From NCBI GenBank assembly GCA_043812795.1, contig JBDRLU010000068.1, positions 20,730 to 84,729 on the forward strand: 64,000 bases of DNA. The letters are read 5' to 3'. Shown piece by piece: positions 41,499-50,007 of this stretch (the first letter of the stretch is position 1; the number at the start of each line of letters is the position of its first letter). The DNA is from JBDRLU01 sp043812795. Its GTDB lineage: Bacteria; Chloroflexota; Dehalococcoidia; Dehalococcoidales; UBA2162. Both the position numbers and the translations under genes were made by a program. A model generated the notes under the pieces. That model was not told the origin of the DNA. It made no database searches and worked only from the letters and a program-made list of their open reading frames with translations.

Positions 41499-42362
41499 TT
41501 AGCGCCTTGGCATGTTGGGACCAAGACGCTCGGTGTCATCCCGGCGCTGACATTCGAACACTTGAAGGGTTTTCTCCCCGGTAACGGCAATGCCGAAGGT
41601 CTCGAGCAAAGCTTCGGGCGTTATCACTTGCTCCGGCGCACCGAAAGCAACCACCTTGCGGGCTAGGAGCATTACCTGCCGGCAAAGAGCGGCTTCATCA
41701 TGAATATTGTGAGTGGCAATGATGACGGAAGCACCGCGGCACAGCTCGTCATTGAGGGCATGTAAATAGAGCTCGCGCCCGCCGGCATCAAGGCCGGAAG
41801 TAGGTTCATCCAGCACCAGCAGGCTGGCTTGATGGGCCAGCACCTGGGCCAGATAGGTACGCTGTTGTTGGCCGCCCGATAACGAACGTAACGGAGCATC
41901 AACCAGCTTTTCGATACCCATCCTGTCCATCGCATGGTGTACAATCTCATCGTCTTCCCGTCCCATCTTTTTCCACAGCCCGTGCTGCGGGAACCGACCC
42001 ATACGTACGACATCGATAACACGAAGCGGCAAAACAAATCCGCCGTGATGGAACTGTCCCAGATAGGCAATCTTTTCGTGATTATTACCAGGAGGTATGC
42101 CGAATACCGATAACTGACCGCCCATAACCGGCAACAGTCCGACGATGGTCTTGAGGAGGGTGGACTTACCCGAACCATTGGTACCGATGAGAGCAAAGGC
42201 TTCCCCCGGCCCCAACTCGAAGCCAATATTGGCCACAATTACCTCATTGGAATAACCGATATCGAGGTCCTCCGCCTTGATAAGAGGAGCACCGTCAATG
42301 GTCGGCACTGACAGGCCAGCCCCTCCTGTTGTTGAATCAGCTATATTCTTCATACTGTCCAT
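41499..42362 (-). CDS. znuC: Zinc/manganese-type ABC transporter ATP-binding protein
   Basis: 287 aa. Walker A GTNGSGKST, signature LSGGQQQR, Walker B SLLVLDEPTSG and switch His (ATHNIHDE). The N-terminal 25 residues are an extra low-complexity stretch. It drives import of a divalent metal through the permease encoded 7 bp upstream. Zinc is favoured because of the adjacent Fur/Zur regulator and operators, but Mn or Fe is possible for this family. Last gene of the znuA-znuB-znuC-like operon. Confidence 0.9.
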   Translation of the reverse strand: MDSMKNIADSTTGGAGLSVPTIDGAPLIKAEDLDIGYSNEVIVANIGFELGPGEAFALIGTNGSGKSTLLKTIVGLLPVMGGQLSVFGIPPGNNHEKIAYLGQFHHGGFVLPLRVIDVVRMGRFPQHGLWKKMGREDDEIVHHAMDRMGIEKLVDAPLRSLSGGQQQRTYLAQVLAHQASLLVLDEPTSGLDAGGRELYLHALNDELCRGASVIIATHNIHDEAALCRQVMLLARKVVAFGAPEQVITPEALLETFGIAVTGEKTLQVFECQRRDDTERLGPNMPRR

Positions 42363-42369
42363 ATTTCAC

Positions 42370-43206
42370 CTACCGGGAACGAGCTATTTGCCGTTGATGA
42401 ATATTCTGTAAAATAAACACGATAAAGAAAATTACAATGGCCACCACGATGATGGCGGCTCCCGCGGCCAAGTCGAAATAGTAACTAATCAACAGGCCTG
42501 AATACATCGATAGCGTTCCGAAAAGCGCTGCCCAGGCCATCATCGCCTCAATGCGGCGGGCGAGAAGGGCACCGGCACCGGCGGGAGCGATGAGCATTCC
42601 GAAGACGAGCAAAGTCCCCACTGTCTGGAAAGATACGATAACCGTAAGTGCAATCATGAACAACATGATATTATGATAAAGGCGGACGGAGAAACCGGCG
42701 ACTTCGGCCTGTTCTGGGTCGAAGCTGAGCAGTAAGAACGGTCGGGCGCAGATGACGGCTATCGCCAAAATGACTACCGTGGCAACGAGTTGAATAATTA
42801 TTGACTGCACACTGATACCCAGAATCTCACCAAATAAAATTCGGGTAAGGTCGCCGCTGAAAGAATTCGAGCGGGACACGATTAGCACGCCGAGGGACAA
42901 CATCCCGACAAACAGTAAGCCGATGGCGGTGTCCGAAGATAATCGCGACCGTTGTGTAATCAGCGTAATGCCCCCAATCATGAACGCCGCGCCGATAGCG
43001 GCACCGAGTAACCCTGGAAAGCCGACCAGAATGGCCAGAGCAATGCCGGGTAAAACACCGTGGGCCAGCGCGTCACCGATAAAGGCCAGACCACGCAGAA
43101 TAATAAAGGTCCCGGCAATAGCGCAGGCGATAGAAACGAGAATCCCGGCAATAAGTGCCTGAAGCATAAAACCATTTGTGGAAAACGGTGTTATCAGTAA
43201 GTCCAT
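42370..43206 (-). CDS. znuB: Zinc/manganese-type ABC transporter permease
   Basis: 278 aa of the ABC-3 family with about eight transmembrane helices (for example ALIAGILVSIACAIAGTFIILRGLAFIGDALAHGVLPGIALAIL and the C-terminal AAGAAIIVVAIVIFFIVFIL). The FIGDALAHGVLPGIA loop is the coupling region conserved in ZnuB/MntB. It forms the membrane channel between the binding lipoprotein (9 bp upstream) and the ATPase. Confidence 0.92.
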   Translation of the reverse strand: MDLLITPFSTNGFMLQALIAGILVSIACAIAGTFIILRGLAFIGDALAHGVLPGIALAILVGFPGLLGAAIGAAFMIGGITLITQRSRLSSDTAIGLLFVGMLSLGVLIVSRSNSFSGDLTRILFGEILGISVQSIIIQLVATVVILAIAVICARPFLLLSFDPEQAEVAGFSVRLYHNIMLFMIALTVIVSFQTVGTLLVFGMLIAPAGAGALLARRIEAMMAWAALFGTLSMYSGLLISYYFDLAAGAAIIVVAIVIFFIVFILQNIHQRQIARSR

Positions 43207-43214
43207 AGTTATCT

Positions 43215-44129
43215 CTATTTTAACCCATCGGCTATTACTGTGGCGAGATTTCTCATAAATGTAAAGTATGAGCCGTCGCTCGGTAAAGCATGCGTCGTTA
43301 ACGCAACTATCTTTACGCCGGTCTCGTCAGCGATGGTCTTAGCCACTGCCGGCGAAGTACCGACCTCGGTAAATATCGCCTTGACCTGGTTATCGATGAT
43401 AGCTTTTTTAAGGGCAGCCAGGTCCGCCGCCGATACCCCCGCTTGCGAAGAAAGACTCGGCACGATTACTCCCACCAGTCTAAAACCATAACGTTGGGCG
43501 AAGTAACCCATAGACTCGTGGCCCGTAACTAACTTACGATTATCCTCGGGTACCTGTATCACGATATTGGCAAGCTCGGCATTCAAGCTATCCAGTCGGT
43601 TTTCCAGGTCGCTTGCTTCGGCGGCTATATCCAGATTAAGGTCTTCCATCAACGCCGGAACGAGGGCGCTAACGATGTCTTTCATCGCTACCGGGTCGGA
43701 CCAGAGATGGGGGTCGGAAGCACCGATAGCCTGGTCTGGGTCTCCGGTGGGAATTCCTTCACCCGGCCCGACGTGACGAACGGTAATATAATCCGAAGCT
43801 GTGAAGAACTTGACGCCCTTGCTCCTGGCGGAATCGAGTGCCTTTTCCATGCCGCCTTCGAGGCCGAGTCCGTTTTCAATAACGAGGTCGGCTTTGTTGA
43901 ATGTCTCGATATCCCTCGCCGATGGTTCCCATTCATGCGGGTCCAACCCGTTGGGCATGGGAACGGTAACGGTTGCCTTCTCCCCGACCAACTCTCTGAC
44001 CACAGAACCAAGAACAGAATAAGTAACGACGATAGATTTCTTGGTGCTGGTGACTGATGGCTGACAGGATATCGTGCTCATGAGAACCAGAGTGAGTAGC
44101 ATCGATAAAACAACGTATTTTCTTCTCAT
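43215..44129 (-). CDS. znuA: Metal-binding lipoprotein of a zinc-type ABC transporter
   Basis: 304 aa. Signal peptide with lipobox-like LMSTISCQ (Cys22), so it is anchored outside the membrane. Metal ligands expected for cluster A-I proteins are visible: H in NGLDPHEWEP, H in ASDPHLWSDP, H in VTGHESMGYF and an acidic residue in IFTEVGTSPA. It lacks the long His-rich loop of classic ZnuA. It captures Zn2+ (or Mn2+) for the permease. Operator palindrome at 44161-44176, 32 bp before the start. Confidence 0.92.
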   Translation of the reverse strand: MRRKYVVLSMLLTLVLMSTISCQPSVTSTKKSIVVTYSVLGSVVRELVGEKATVTVPMPNGLDPHEWEPSARDIETFNKADLVIENGLGLEGGMEKALDSARSKGVKFFTASDYITVRHVGPGEGIPTGDPDQAIGASDPHLWSDPVAMKDIVSALVPALMEDLNLDIAAEASDLENRLDSLNAELANIVIQVPEDNRKLVTGHESMGYFAQRYGFRLVGVIVPSLSSQAGVSAADLAALKKAIIDNQVKAIFTEVGTSPAVAKTIADETGVKIVALTTHALPSDGSYFTFMRNLATVIADGLK

Positions 44130-44160
44130 CCTGCTGCTCTTTATTCCTACAATGAATTAA

Positions 44161-44176
44161 TGATAACTAATTATCA
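44161..44176 (-). promoter_or_regulatory. Fur/Zur-type operator upstream of znuA
   Basis: TGATAACTAATTATCA, a near-perfect palindrome in the znuA promoter. It overlaps the spacer between a TTGCTA -35 and a TATCAT -10 on the minus strand. It matches the operator at 44249 in both TGATAAC-like and TTATCA arms. Confidence 0.75.
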
Positions 44177-44218
44177 ATAACTTAGCAAGCGTCAATTCCT
44201 TCATTCTGGTAATAACAC

Positions 44219-44264
44219 TTGCATTAAAAAACACCGGTGTTAAAATAGTGATAACTGGTTATCA
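44219..44264 (+). promoter_or_regulatory. Promoter and operator of the Fur/Zur gene
   Basis: TTGCAT (44219-44224), a 16-bp spacer and TAAAAT (44241-44246). The perfect palindrome TGATAACTGGTTATCA at 44249-44264 covers the transcription start, indicating autoregulation. Confidence 0.75.
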
Positions 44265-44269
44265 AGAGT

Positions 44270-44689
44270 GTGAGGGCCATGGTCAGAGCTACCCAACAAA
44301 GAAAGACCATTCATAAAGTCCTGGTAAAGTACGGTCGGCCATTATCCGTCAATGAAATACTCGAGTTGGCTCGAAGTGAAGTCACTCGATTGGGTATCGC
44401 CACCGTCTATCGAAACTTGAAAGTCCTTCAATCGGAAGGGCAAATAGCGCCGGTCGATTTGCCCGGGCAGCCGCCACGGTGGGAAATAGCGCCGGCCGGG
44501 CACCATCATCATTTTCTTTGTCGTACATGTGATAGATTGTTTGAAATCTATGGTTGCCCGGCAGATATTAAACAACTCTTGCCCAAAGGCTACGTTTTAG
44601 AGAAGCACGATATTTTACTTCAGGGCCAGTGTGAAGCTTGCGCCGGTAAGGCCAATAAGCGTGTCAGTCCAGAAGCGTCTCGGACTTAA
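44270..44689 (+). CDS. zur: Fur-family metal regulator, probable Zur
   Basis: 139 aa (136 if the ATG at 44279 is used). The N-terminal winged helix includes SVNEILELARSEVTRLGIATVYRNLKVLQSEG, the Fur recognition helix region. AGHHHHFLCRTCDRLFEI carries the His-rich metal site and first CxxC, and CEAC near the C terminus is the second structural-zinc CxxC. It is divergent from a zinc-type transporter with matching operators before both genes, so Zur is the best reading, though Fur or Mur cannot be excluded. Confidence 0.88.
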   Translation: MRAMVRATQQRKTIHKVLVKYGRPLSVNEILELARSEVTRLGIATVYRNLKVLQSEGQIAPVDLPGQPPRWEIAPAGHHHHFLCRTCDRLFEIYGCPADIKQLLPKGYVLEKHDILLQGQCEACAGKANKRVSPEASRT

Positions 44690-44753
44690 CTATCTCCTGA
44701 GCAAGGCTTCGGATTCGTCTCGTAAAGTCCTCATTAGATAGCGATATAGCGCT

Positions 44754-46217
44754 TTACTTCTTCCTTTCCGGCTCGGTGATTTCCTCTTTAATTCCGGCCA
44801 GGCGTCTGGCAAGGGCTACCGACTTTTCCAGGCGGGCATTAGCCCGTATTACCATCTTGGCGCCTTCGGGCGAACCACCGCCGTGCATGCAGCCCGGGAT
44901 GCCTGCCCCTGAAGTTAGCCACTCGACCATACGGGCGGCACGGGCACGTGCTTCGGCGGGTGCGGCCGCTTTCAGGTACTTTTGCACCAGGTGTCCGTGC
45001 TTGGGGCCGTAGAAGTCTTTGGAGGAAGGCATGCACCCGGTTTCAGCGATACCGCCGCCTATCTCCTGGGCGAGGACTTTAGTTTCATAGGGTAATGTGG
45101 CGACATGGGCTTTATTTACGTTAGCCAGGAGCGGATCGCTCTGCCAGGCCCCTGACGGGTGTAATTTCCCTAAGACAGCGGCGGCCACTCCCATTGCAAA
45201 GGTTGTCTCGTTGTTGATATACATTTTGGTTAGCTTATCGGCAAAGGCGCGGGTGGATAGACCGTTGGCGCGGCAGAGCAGGGCCGCCGCCCCCACCATA
45301 AGATCACCCTGTCCGGCCACACAGCCGCCGATGGCGGACCGGTAGGGGAGAATGAAATTGGTCACGGCTGACCCTGAGAACTGGAACTCGTGACACATAA
45401 ACACCCTCTCCTGAGGTACAAATACGTCCTCAAAAAAGAGGTAGCCCTGAGAGATACCGCCGGTCTTGACCGGATTGTCGAACCCTTCCTCCCATTCTCT
45501 CATGTCGCTGGGGTGTCGGGCTTCGACTACGGTGAGGCCATCGATATCCCTAGGTACGACGAAAGAAACAGCATAATCTTTGTCGGCTTCACGGTAGCCG
45601 CTTCCAGGCAGGACGAAGACTTCATTGGCGGCGGCGGCACCGGCAATCATGACCTTGGTACCGCGGACGACGATGCCGTCAGGCCGCACCTCGACAACAT
45701 GCAGGTTCATATCTGGGTCAGTCTGTTGGGAAGGAGGTAGGCTGCGGTCTCCTTTGGGGTCGGTGAGTGCTCCCGAAATAGTGATATCATTAGACTGAGC
45801 GTAGGCGAGCCATTCCTTCAACCGCTGATGGTAGGTTGTGCTGAGTTGCTGGTCCATCTCGTAAGTAGTAGCCCACATGGCGTTGATGGCGCTCCATCCC
45901 CCACACCTCCCGCCGGTGCAGGTGCCGGTAAGGTTAAACATGAGACGCTTTATCTTGCAGTTGGTGATAAGGTCCTCGGCCGTCTGTATGAGCGAGAGAT
46001 AGCGGTTAATCTTCTCACCGTTCAGGTGTGAGGTGGTGGTGAGAAGTCCGGCATGCTCCGGGTCAAGGGCAGCGGCAAAGATTTGAGCATGTCCTTCTAC
46101 TACCCCTTTAGTTGCCGGGTGGGTGGTGATATCGCTAAGTAGTTCTCCAAACTTGTAGACATTGGGCCTCATCTTGCGGAGGCTTTCTTTGTATTGGTCC
46201 GGCGTTTTCAGTCCCAT
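44754..46217 (-). CDS. 4-hydroxybutyryl-CoA dehydratase / HpaB-family flavoprotein
   Basis: 487 aa, family length. MGLKTPDQYKESLRKMRPNVY opens as in 4-hydroxybutyryl-CoA dehydratase and HpaB. The FAD-contact region is followed by the segment aligned with the dehydratase [4Fe-4S] ligands: CTGGRC (two Cys, spaced one residue wider than the family's CxxxC) and YRSAIGGC, where the expected His ligand appears to be Tyr. Known members dehydrate 4-hydroxybutyryl-CoA by a radical route, or hydroxylate 4-hydroxyphenylacetate. The changed ligands leave the activity open. AAGGAGAGGATA precedes the ATG. It appears monocistronic. Confidence 0.82.
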   Translation of the reverse strand: MGLKTPDQYKESLRKMRPNVYKFGELLSDITTHPATKGVVEGHAQIFAAALDPEHAGLLTTTSHLNGEKINRYLSLIQTAEDLITNCKIKRLMFNLTGTCTGGRCGGWSAINAMWATTYEMDQQLSTTYHQRLKEWLAYAQSNDITISGALTDPKGDRSLPPSQQTDPDMNLHVVEVRPDGIVVRGTKVMIAGAAAANEVFVLPGSGYREADKDYAVSFVVPRDIDGLTVVEARHPSDMREWEEGFDNPVKTGGISQGYLFFEDVFVPQERVFMCHEFQFSGSAVTNFILPYRSAIGGCVAGQGDLMVGAAALLCRANGLSTRAFADKLTKMYINNETTFAMGVAAAVLGKLHPSGAWQSDPLLANVNKAHVATLPYETKVLAQEIGGGIAETGCMPSSKDFYGPKHGHLVQKYLKAAAPAEARARAARMVEWLTSGAGIPGCMHGGGSPEGAKMVIRANARLEKSVALARRLAGIKEEITEPERKK

Positions 46218-46431
46218 TATCCTCTCCTTTTATATTAAGTTATAGGGGCCTCTTTCCCTCAATGAGCTACCGTAATGTATATTAATGCAGGCAGCCTTTG
46301 ACAAGCAAATTTCGTTCTTGAGGGGGAAGTTTGCCGTTCGCATTTGCGTTAGGCTTGAAATATTGAATGGGATACGGAGCGACCATAAACAACCGATTCA
46401 TAACTGGACAAGACTGGTTTGTGGCTATACA

Positions 46432-47379
46432 ATGAGGTCAAGAGATCTGAAAAGAAATAACATTGTGCAAGAGGTCTTTGACAGGTACCTAAATTATCTC
46501 ACGGTAGAGCGAAATGCTTCTCCCTATACCGTGCGCAATTATACCAGTGATTTGCTCGGTTTTTTTCAATTTGTCAGAGACGAAGGACTAACCTCGCTCA
46601 GGGACGTGGATAAAGCGGAGGTACGCCGTTACCTCGTACAGCTTTCCCAGCAAGGTGTAGTCAAAGCCAGCATCGCCCGTAAGCTGTCTGCCGTTCGTTC
46701 TTTCTACCGCTACCTGCTGCGGGAGGAAATAATGTCAACCAACCCGCTGGCCACGACCTCCTCGCCCAGATTAGACCGCCGCCTGCCTGGTTTTCTCACT
46801 ACCGGTGAAATCGGCCGGGTGCTCCAGGTTCCCGATTCATCTACACCGCAGGGACAGCGCGATGGTGCTTTGCTGGAACTCCTCTATGCAGCCGGGATGA
46901 GAGTCAGCGAGTTGGTCAACCTGGATGTGCCTGACGTAAACCTTGATACGCGGGAGATTCGGGTGTGGGGCAAAGGTGACAAAGAGCGGCTGGTCTTGAT
47001 GGGTGTACCGGCTGCCAGTGCGTTAGCCACCTATCTTAGTAAAGGACGGCCCGTGCTGCTGGGCAAAAAGCAAGACGGTGCCCTTTTCTTGAACCGCTAC
47101 GGCAGGCGTCTCACCGAACGAATGGTACAGGTAATTTTAGGGAAATATGCCAAGAAGGCTGGTATCGGCAAACGGGTGTATCCCCACATGTTGCGCCATA
47201 CTTTTGCTACTCATATGCTTAACGGGGGGGCTGATTTAAGAGTCGTCCAGGAACTGCTCGGCCATGCCAGTCTGTCCTCGACGCAGATTTATACTCACAT
47301 CAGCAAAAGCCAGGCGAAGAAGGTCTATTTATCGGCTCACCCGATGGCACAGCCGGGGGATAAGCTTGAAAGTAAGTAA
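46432..47379 (+). CDS. XerC/XerD-type tyrosine recombinase
   Basis: 315 aa from the ATG at 46432. The frame continues to 46285 without homologous sequence, and a GTG at 46465 is also possible. N-terminal SAM-like core-binding domain FDRYLNYLTVERNASPYTVRNYTSDLLGFFQFV. Catalytic residues: Arg in YAAGMRVSELVNL, Lys near WGKGDKER, His/Arg in HMLRHTFATHML, His in LGHASLSSTQIYTH, where the final Tyr is the nucleophile. It resolves chromosome dimers at dif. Housekeeping context, not an island integrase. A pepP-like gene follows with overlap. Confidence 0.9.
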   Translation: MRSRDLKRNNIVQEVFDRYLNYLTVERNASPYTVRNYTSDLLGFFQFVRDEGLTSLRDVDKAEVRRYLVQLSQQGVVKASIARKLSAVRSFYRYLLREEIMSTNPLATTSSPRLDRRLPGFLTTGEIGRVLQVPDSSTPQGQRDGALLELLYAAGMRVSELVNLDVPDVNLDTREIRVWGKGDKERLVLMGVPAASALATYLSKGRPVLLGKKQDGALFLNRYGRRLTERMVQVILGKYAKKAGIGKRVYPHMLRHTFATHMLNGGADLRVVQELLGHASLSSTQIYTHISKSQAKKVYLSAHPMAQPGDKLESK

Positions 47380-48433
47380 CCGGTTGCAAAAACTGCGCCA
47401 GAAACTGGCCGAACAGAAGCTCGACGGTATTTTTGTTTCGCAGTCGGACAACCGGTATTACCTGTCCGGCTTCGATGGCTCGGCCGGTTATCTCATGATT
47501 ACGCCACAGACGGCCGTCCTGGCGACCGATTTCCGCTATATCGAGCAAGGTAAGATGGAAGCTCCGGACTACCGTATTTTTCAGATAAGCGGGAGTACCG
47601 ACTGGTTCCCCCAACTGACGGCCGAGCTCAACATAAACCGGCTTGCCTTTGAATCAGCTCATCTTACTCTGGCCCAGCACAAACAATTGACCGATGTACT
47701 GACGAAAGCCAGCTCTCCATTACAACTGGTGCCGGTAGAGGGGCTGGTGGAATCACTGCGGATAATCAAGGAGCCGGAAGAAATCGAGCTTATGACCAGA
47801 GCCGCTTCCATCGGCGACCGGGCAGTGGAATATATCAAGAGCGTGGTACATGCCGGCATGACCGAGCTTGAAGCAGCCTGGGAGATGGAGAAATTCCTCC
47901 GTGAGCATGGTAGCCAGACAGTTCCCTTTGAAGTCATCTTTGCCTCCGGACCGAATGCCGCCCTGCCTCACGCCAAACCCTCGTCACGTCCCCTCCGGAA
48001 CGGTGAGCCGATAGTTATTGATGTGGGCGCCCGCTTTGCCGGTTACTCCAGCGACCTGACCCGCACCATTTGCCTCGGTACGCCCGATGCTACTTTCAGG
48101 AAGGTCTATGACATCGTCCTTAATGCCCAGCGGACGGCCTGGGATGGTATCCGTGAGGGAATGAACGGTGAAGAAGCCGACGCCCTTGCCAGAAAGTTTA
48201 TCGCTACTGCGGGCTATGGCGATGCTTTCGGGCACAGCCTCGGCCATGGCGTCGGGCTGGCCACTCACGAACCACCCCGCCTCGGCCCTAACTCGACCGA
48301 ATGGCTAACTTCCGGGATGGTGTTCAGTATCGAACCCGGTATTTATCTGCCCGGCTGGGGTGGCGTCAGGATTGAGGATTTGGTCGTTATGGAGAAAGGC
48401 AAGATTAGAAGCCTATCTAACGCACCAAAATGA
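47366..48433 (+). CDS. Xaa-Pro aminopeptidase (M24 family)
   Basis: 355 aa from a TTG at 47366, just inside the recombinase end, preceded by GGGGGAT. An N-terminal creatinase-like domain (QKLRQKLAEQKLDGIFVSQSDNRYYLSGFDGS) is followed by the pita-bread peptidase domain. Metal ligands are visible in VIDVGARFAGYSSDLTRT (two Asp), GHSLGHGVG (His), SIEPGIYL (Glu) and GGVRIEDL (Glu). It releases N-terminal residues preceding proline. The start may be translationally coupled to the xer gene. Confidence 0.92.
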   Translation: MKVSNRLQKLRQKLAEQKLDGIFVSQSDNRYYLSGFDGSAGYLMITPQTAVLATDFRYIEQGKMEAPDYRIFQISGSTDWFPQLTAELNINRLAFESAHLTLAQHKQLTDVLTKASSPLQLVPVEGLVESLRIIKEPEEIELMTRAASIGDRAVEYIKSVVHAGMTELEAAWEMEKFLREHGSQTVPFEVIFASGPNAALPHAKPSSRPLRNGEPIVIDVGARFAGYSSDLTRTICLGTPDATFRKVYDIVLNAQRTAWDGIREGMNGEEADALARKFIATAGYGDAFGHSLGHGVGLATHEPPRLGPNSTEWLTSGMVFSIEPGIYLPGWGGVRIEDLVVMEKGKIRSLSNAPK

Positions 48434-48465
48434 TACGAGTCTAGGAAAGGAACAATTTTATATTA

Positions 48466-49131
48466 ATGAAATTACTGAGAGCCGACTTACATATTCATAC
48501 CCTGTATTCGATGGACTGCAGCACCTCCCTTGAGGAGATAATCGAGCGCTGTCAGGATACGGGGATAAACTGCATCGCCATCGCCGACCACGATGCCGTG
48601 GAAGGTGCTATCCAGATGCAGCGTCAGGCCCCCTTTACCGTTATTGTGGCTGAGGAGATTCTTACCCCTAATGGTGAAATCATGGGTATGTTCCTCAAGG
48701 AGCGCATTCCCAGCGGTATATCTCTCGAGCAAGCCCTGACTGAAATCAAAGCGCAGGGTGGGTTGGTCAATATTCCCCACCCCTTCGACCCGCTGCGCGG
48801 TATCAAACTGGATAATGGCAAACTGGCGAAACTGGCCGACCAGATTGATATTATCGAAGTGTTTAACGCCAGAAGTCCTTTGCCCGTTTACGCCACAAAG
48901 GCACGTAACTTTGCCCGGAAACATAACCTGGCCGGGACGGTTGGTAGTGATGCCCATACCCCCGGTGAAATCGGCGGTACCTATGTTGAGATGCCCGAGT
49001 TCAAGGGTAAGGAGGATTTCCTTAAGGCTTTAGCTAAGGGCAAAGTGTTCTCGCACCAGTCGAGCCCGTTAGTCCACTTCAGCAGTACCTGGGCACGACT
49101 CAAGAAATCGCTCGATAATGGTCATAATTAG
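48466..49131 (+). CDS. PHP-domain metal-dependent phosphoesterase
   Basis: 221 aa. The four PHP metal motifs are present: DLHIHTLYSMD (I), ADHDAVEG (II), NIPHPFDP (III) and VGSDAHTPGEIGGTY (IV). Stand-alone PHP proteins of this type are phosphatases or phosphodiesterases (for example RNase AM/PNPase relatives). Substrate unknown. It sits between the peptidase and a formyltransferase-like gene, possibly co-transcribed. Confidence 0.88.
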   Translation: MKLLRADLHIHTLYSMDCSTSLEEIIERCQDTGINCIAIADHDAVEGAIQMQRQAPFTVIVAEEILTPNGEIMGMFLKERIPSGISLEQALTEIKAQGGLVNIPHPFDPLRGIKLDNGKLAKLADQIDIIEVFNARSPLPVYATKARNFARKHNLAGTVGSDAHTPGEIGGTYVEMPEFKGKEDFLKALAKGKVFSHQSSPLVHFSSTWARLKKSLDNGHN

Positions 49132-49995
49132 TTGTTTTTCACAAAGGGGGTGATATCAATTAGCCCCTATCAACTGGGCTGGTTCTCGACCGGTCGTGAT
49201 GAGGCTGCCCGCAACCTCCTGACTGCGGTCAATGACAGTATTCGGCAGGGTAAGATTAAGGCTCAAATAGCTTTTGTCTTCTGTAGCCGTGAGCCGGGCG
49301 AAGCTAAAGAGAGCGATTTATTTATCAAACTGGTGAATGAGTACCGGATTCCCCTGGTCTGTTTTTCCTACCAGAAATTCAAGGCTAAGCAGACAGTTAC
49401 CGATGCTAGCCATCAATCATCCCTGCCTTCGTGGCGGCTGGAATACGACCGCCAGGTAATGGAACGGCTGAAGAACTTTCATCCTGACCTGTGCGTTCTG
49501 GCCGGCTATATGTTGATAACCGGGCCGGAGCTGTGCCTAAGGTATGATATGATTAACCTGCACCCGGCCGCACCCGGCGGGCCGGCCGGCACCTGGCAGG
49601 AAGTAATCTGGCAACTGATTGATAAGAAGGCACGGGAAAGCGGCGTGATGATGCATCTGGTCACGCCGGAGCTGGACAAAGGACCTTCGGTCACTTACTG
49701 CACCTACTCCATCCGGGGTGAACCTTTTGACGACTACTGGGGAAAAATAGAAAAACTGCCAGCCGATGACCCGGAAAGAGAAGCAGCGAGAAATGCTTTG
49801 TTCCGGCTCATCCGCCAGCATGGGCTGGCCCGGGAATTTCCCTTGATAATTGCCACCGTGAAGGCTTTTGGCGAAGGCAAAGTGAAAATAACCGCGGATA
49901 AAAAAGTCGTCGATGCTGCAGGAAAAGTTATCATCGGGTATAATCTGACTAAAGAAATAGAGACGGATTTGAAAGAACAAGCCGTTAGTAACTAG
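49132..49995 (+). CDS. Formyltransferase-fold protein (PurN-like)
   Basis: 287 aa by the TTG at 49132, but that codon has no ribosome site. The best Shine-Dalgarno match in the area, GGGGGTGAT (49146-49154), points to an ATT at 49159, before SPYQLGWFSTGRDEAARNLL. The formyltransferase core includes FVFCSREPGE, LKNFHPDLCVLAGYMLI and the catalytic Asn-His-Pro in MINLHPAAPGGPAGTWQEV. HLVTPELDKGP is the usual GAR-transformylase-like loop. It may act on folate-linked one-carbon units or be a catalytically altered relative. The C-terminal extension has no assigned domain. Confidence 0.8.
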   Translation: MFFTKGVISISPYQLGWFSTGRDEAARNLLTAVNDSIRQGKIKAQIAFVFCSREPGEAKESDLFIKLVNEYRIPLVCFSYQKFKAKQTVTDASHQSSLPSWRLEYDRQVMERLKNFHPDLCVLAGYMLITGPELCLRYDMINLHPAAPGGPAGTWQEVIWQLIDKKARESGVMMHLVTPELDKGPSVTYCTYSIRGEPFDDYWGKIEKLPADDPEREAARNALFRLIRQHGLAREFPLIIATVKAFGEGKVKITADKKVVDAAGKVIIGYNLTKEIETDLKEQAVSN

Positions 49996-50007
49996 GAGGT
50001 CAGGGTA

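Noticed and set aside
46432..47379. Tyrosine recombinase as an island or phage integrase
   Set aside because: Its length, motifs and position among housekeeping genes fit XerC/XerD; no att sites or phage genes nearby.
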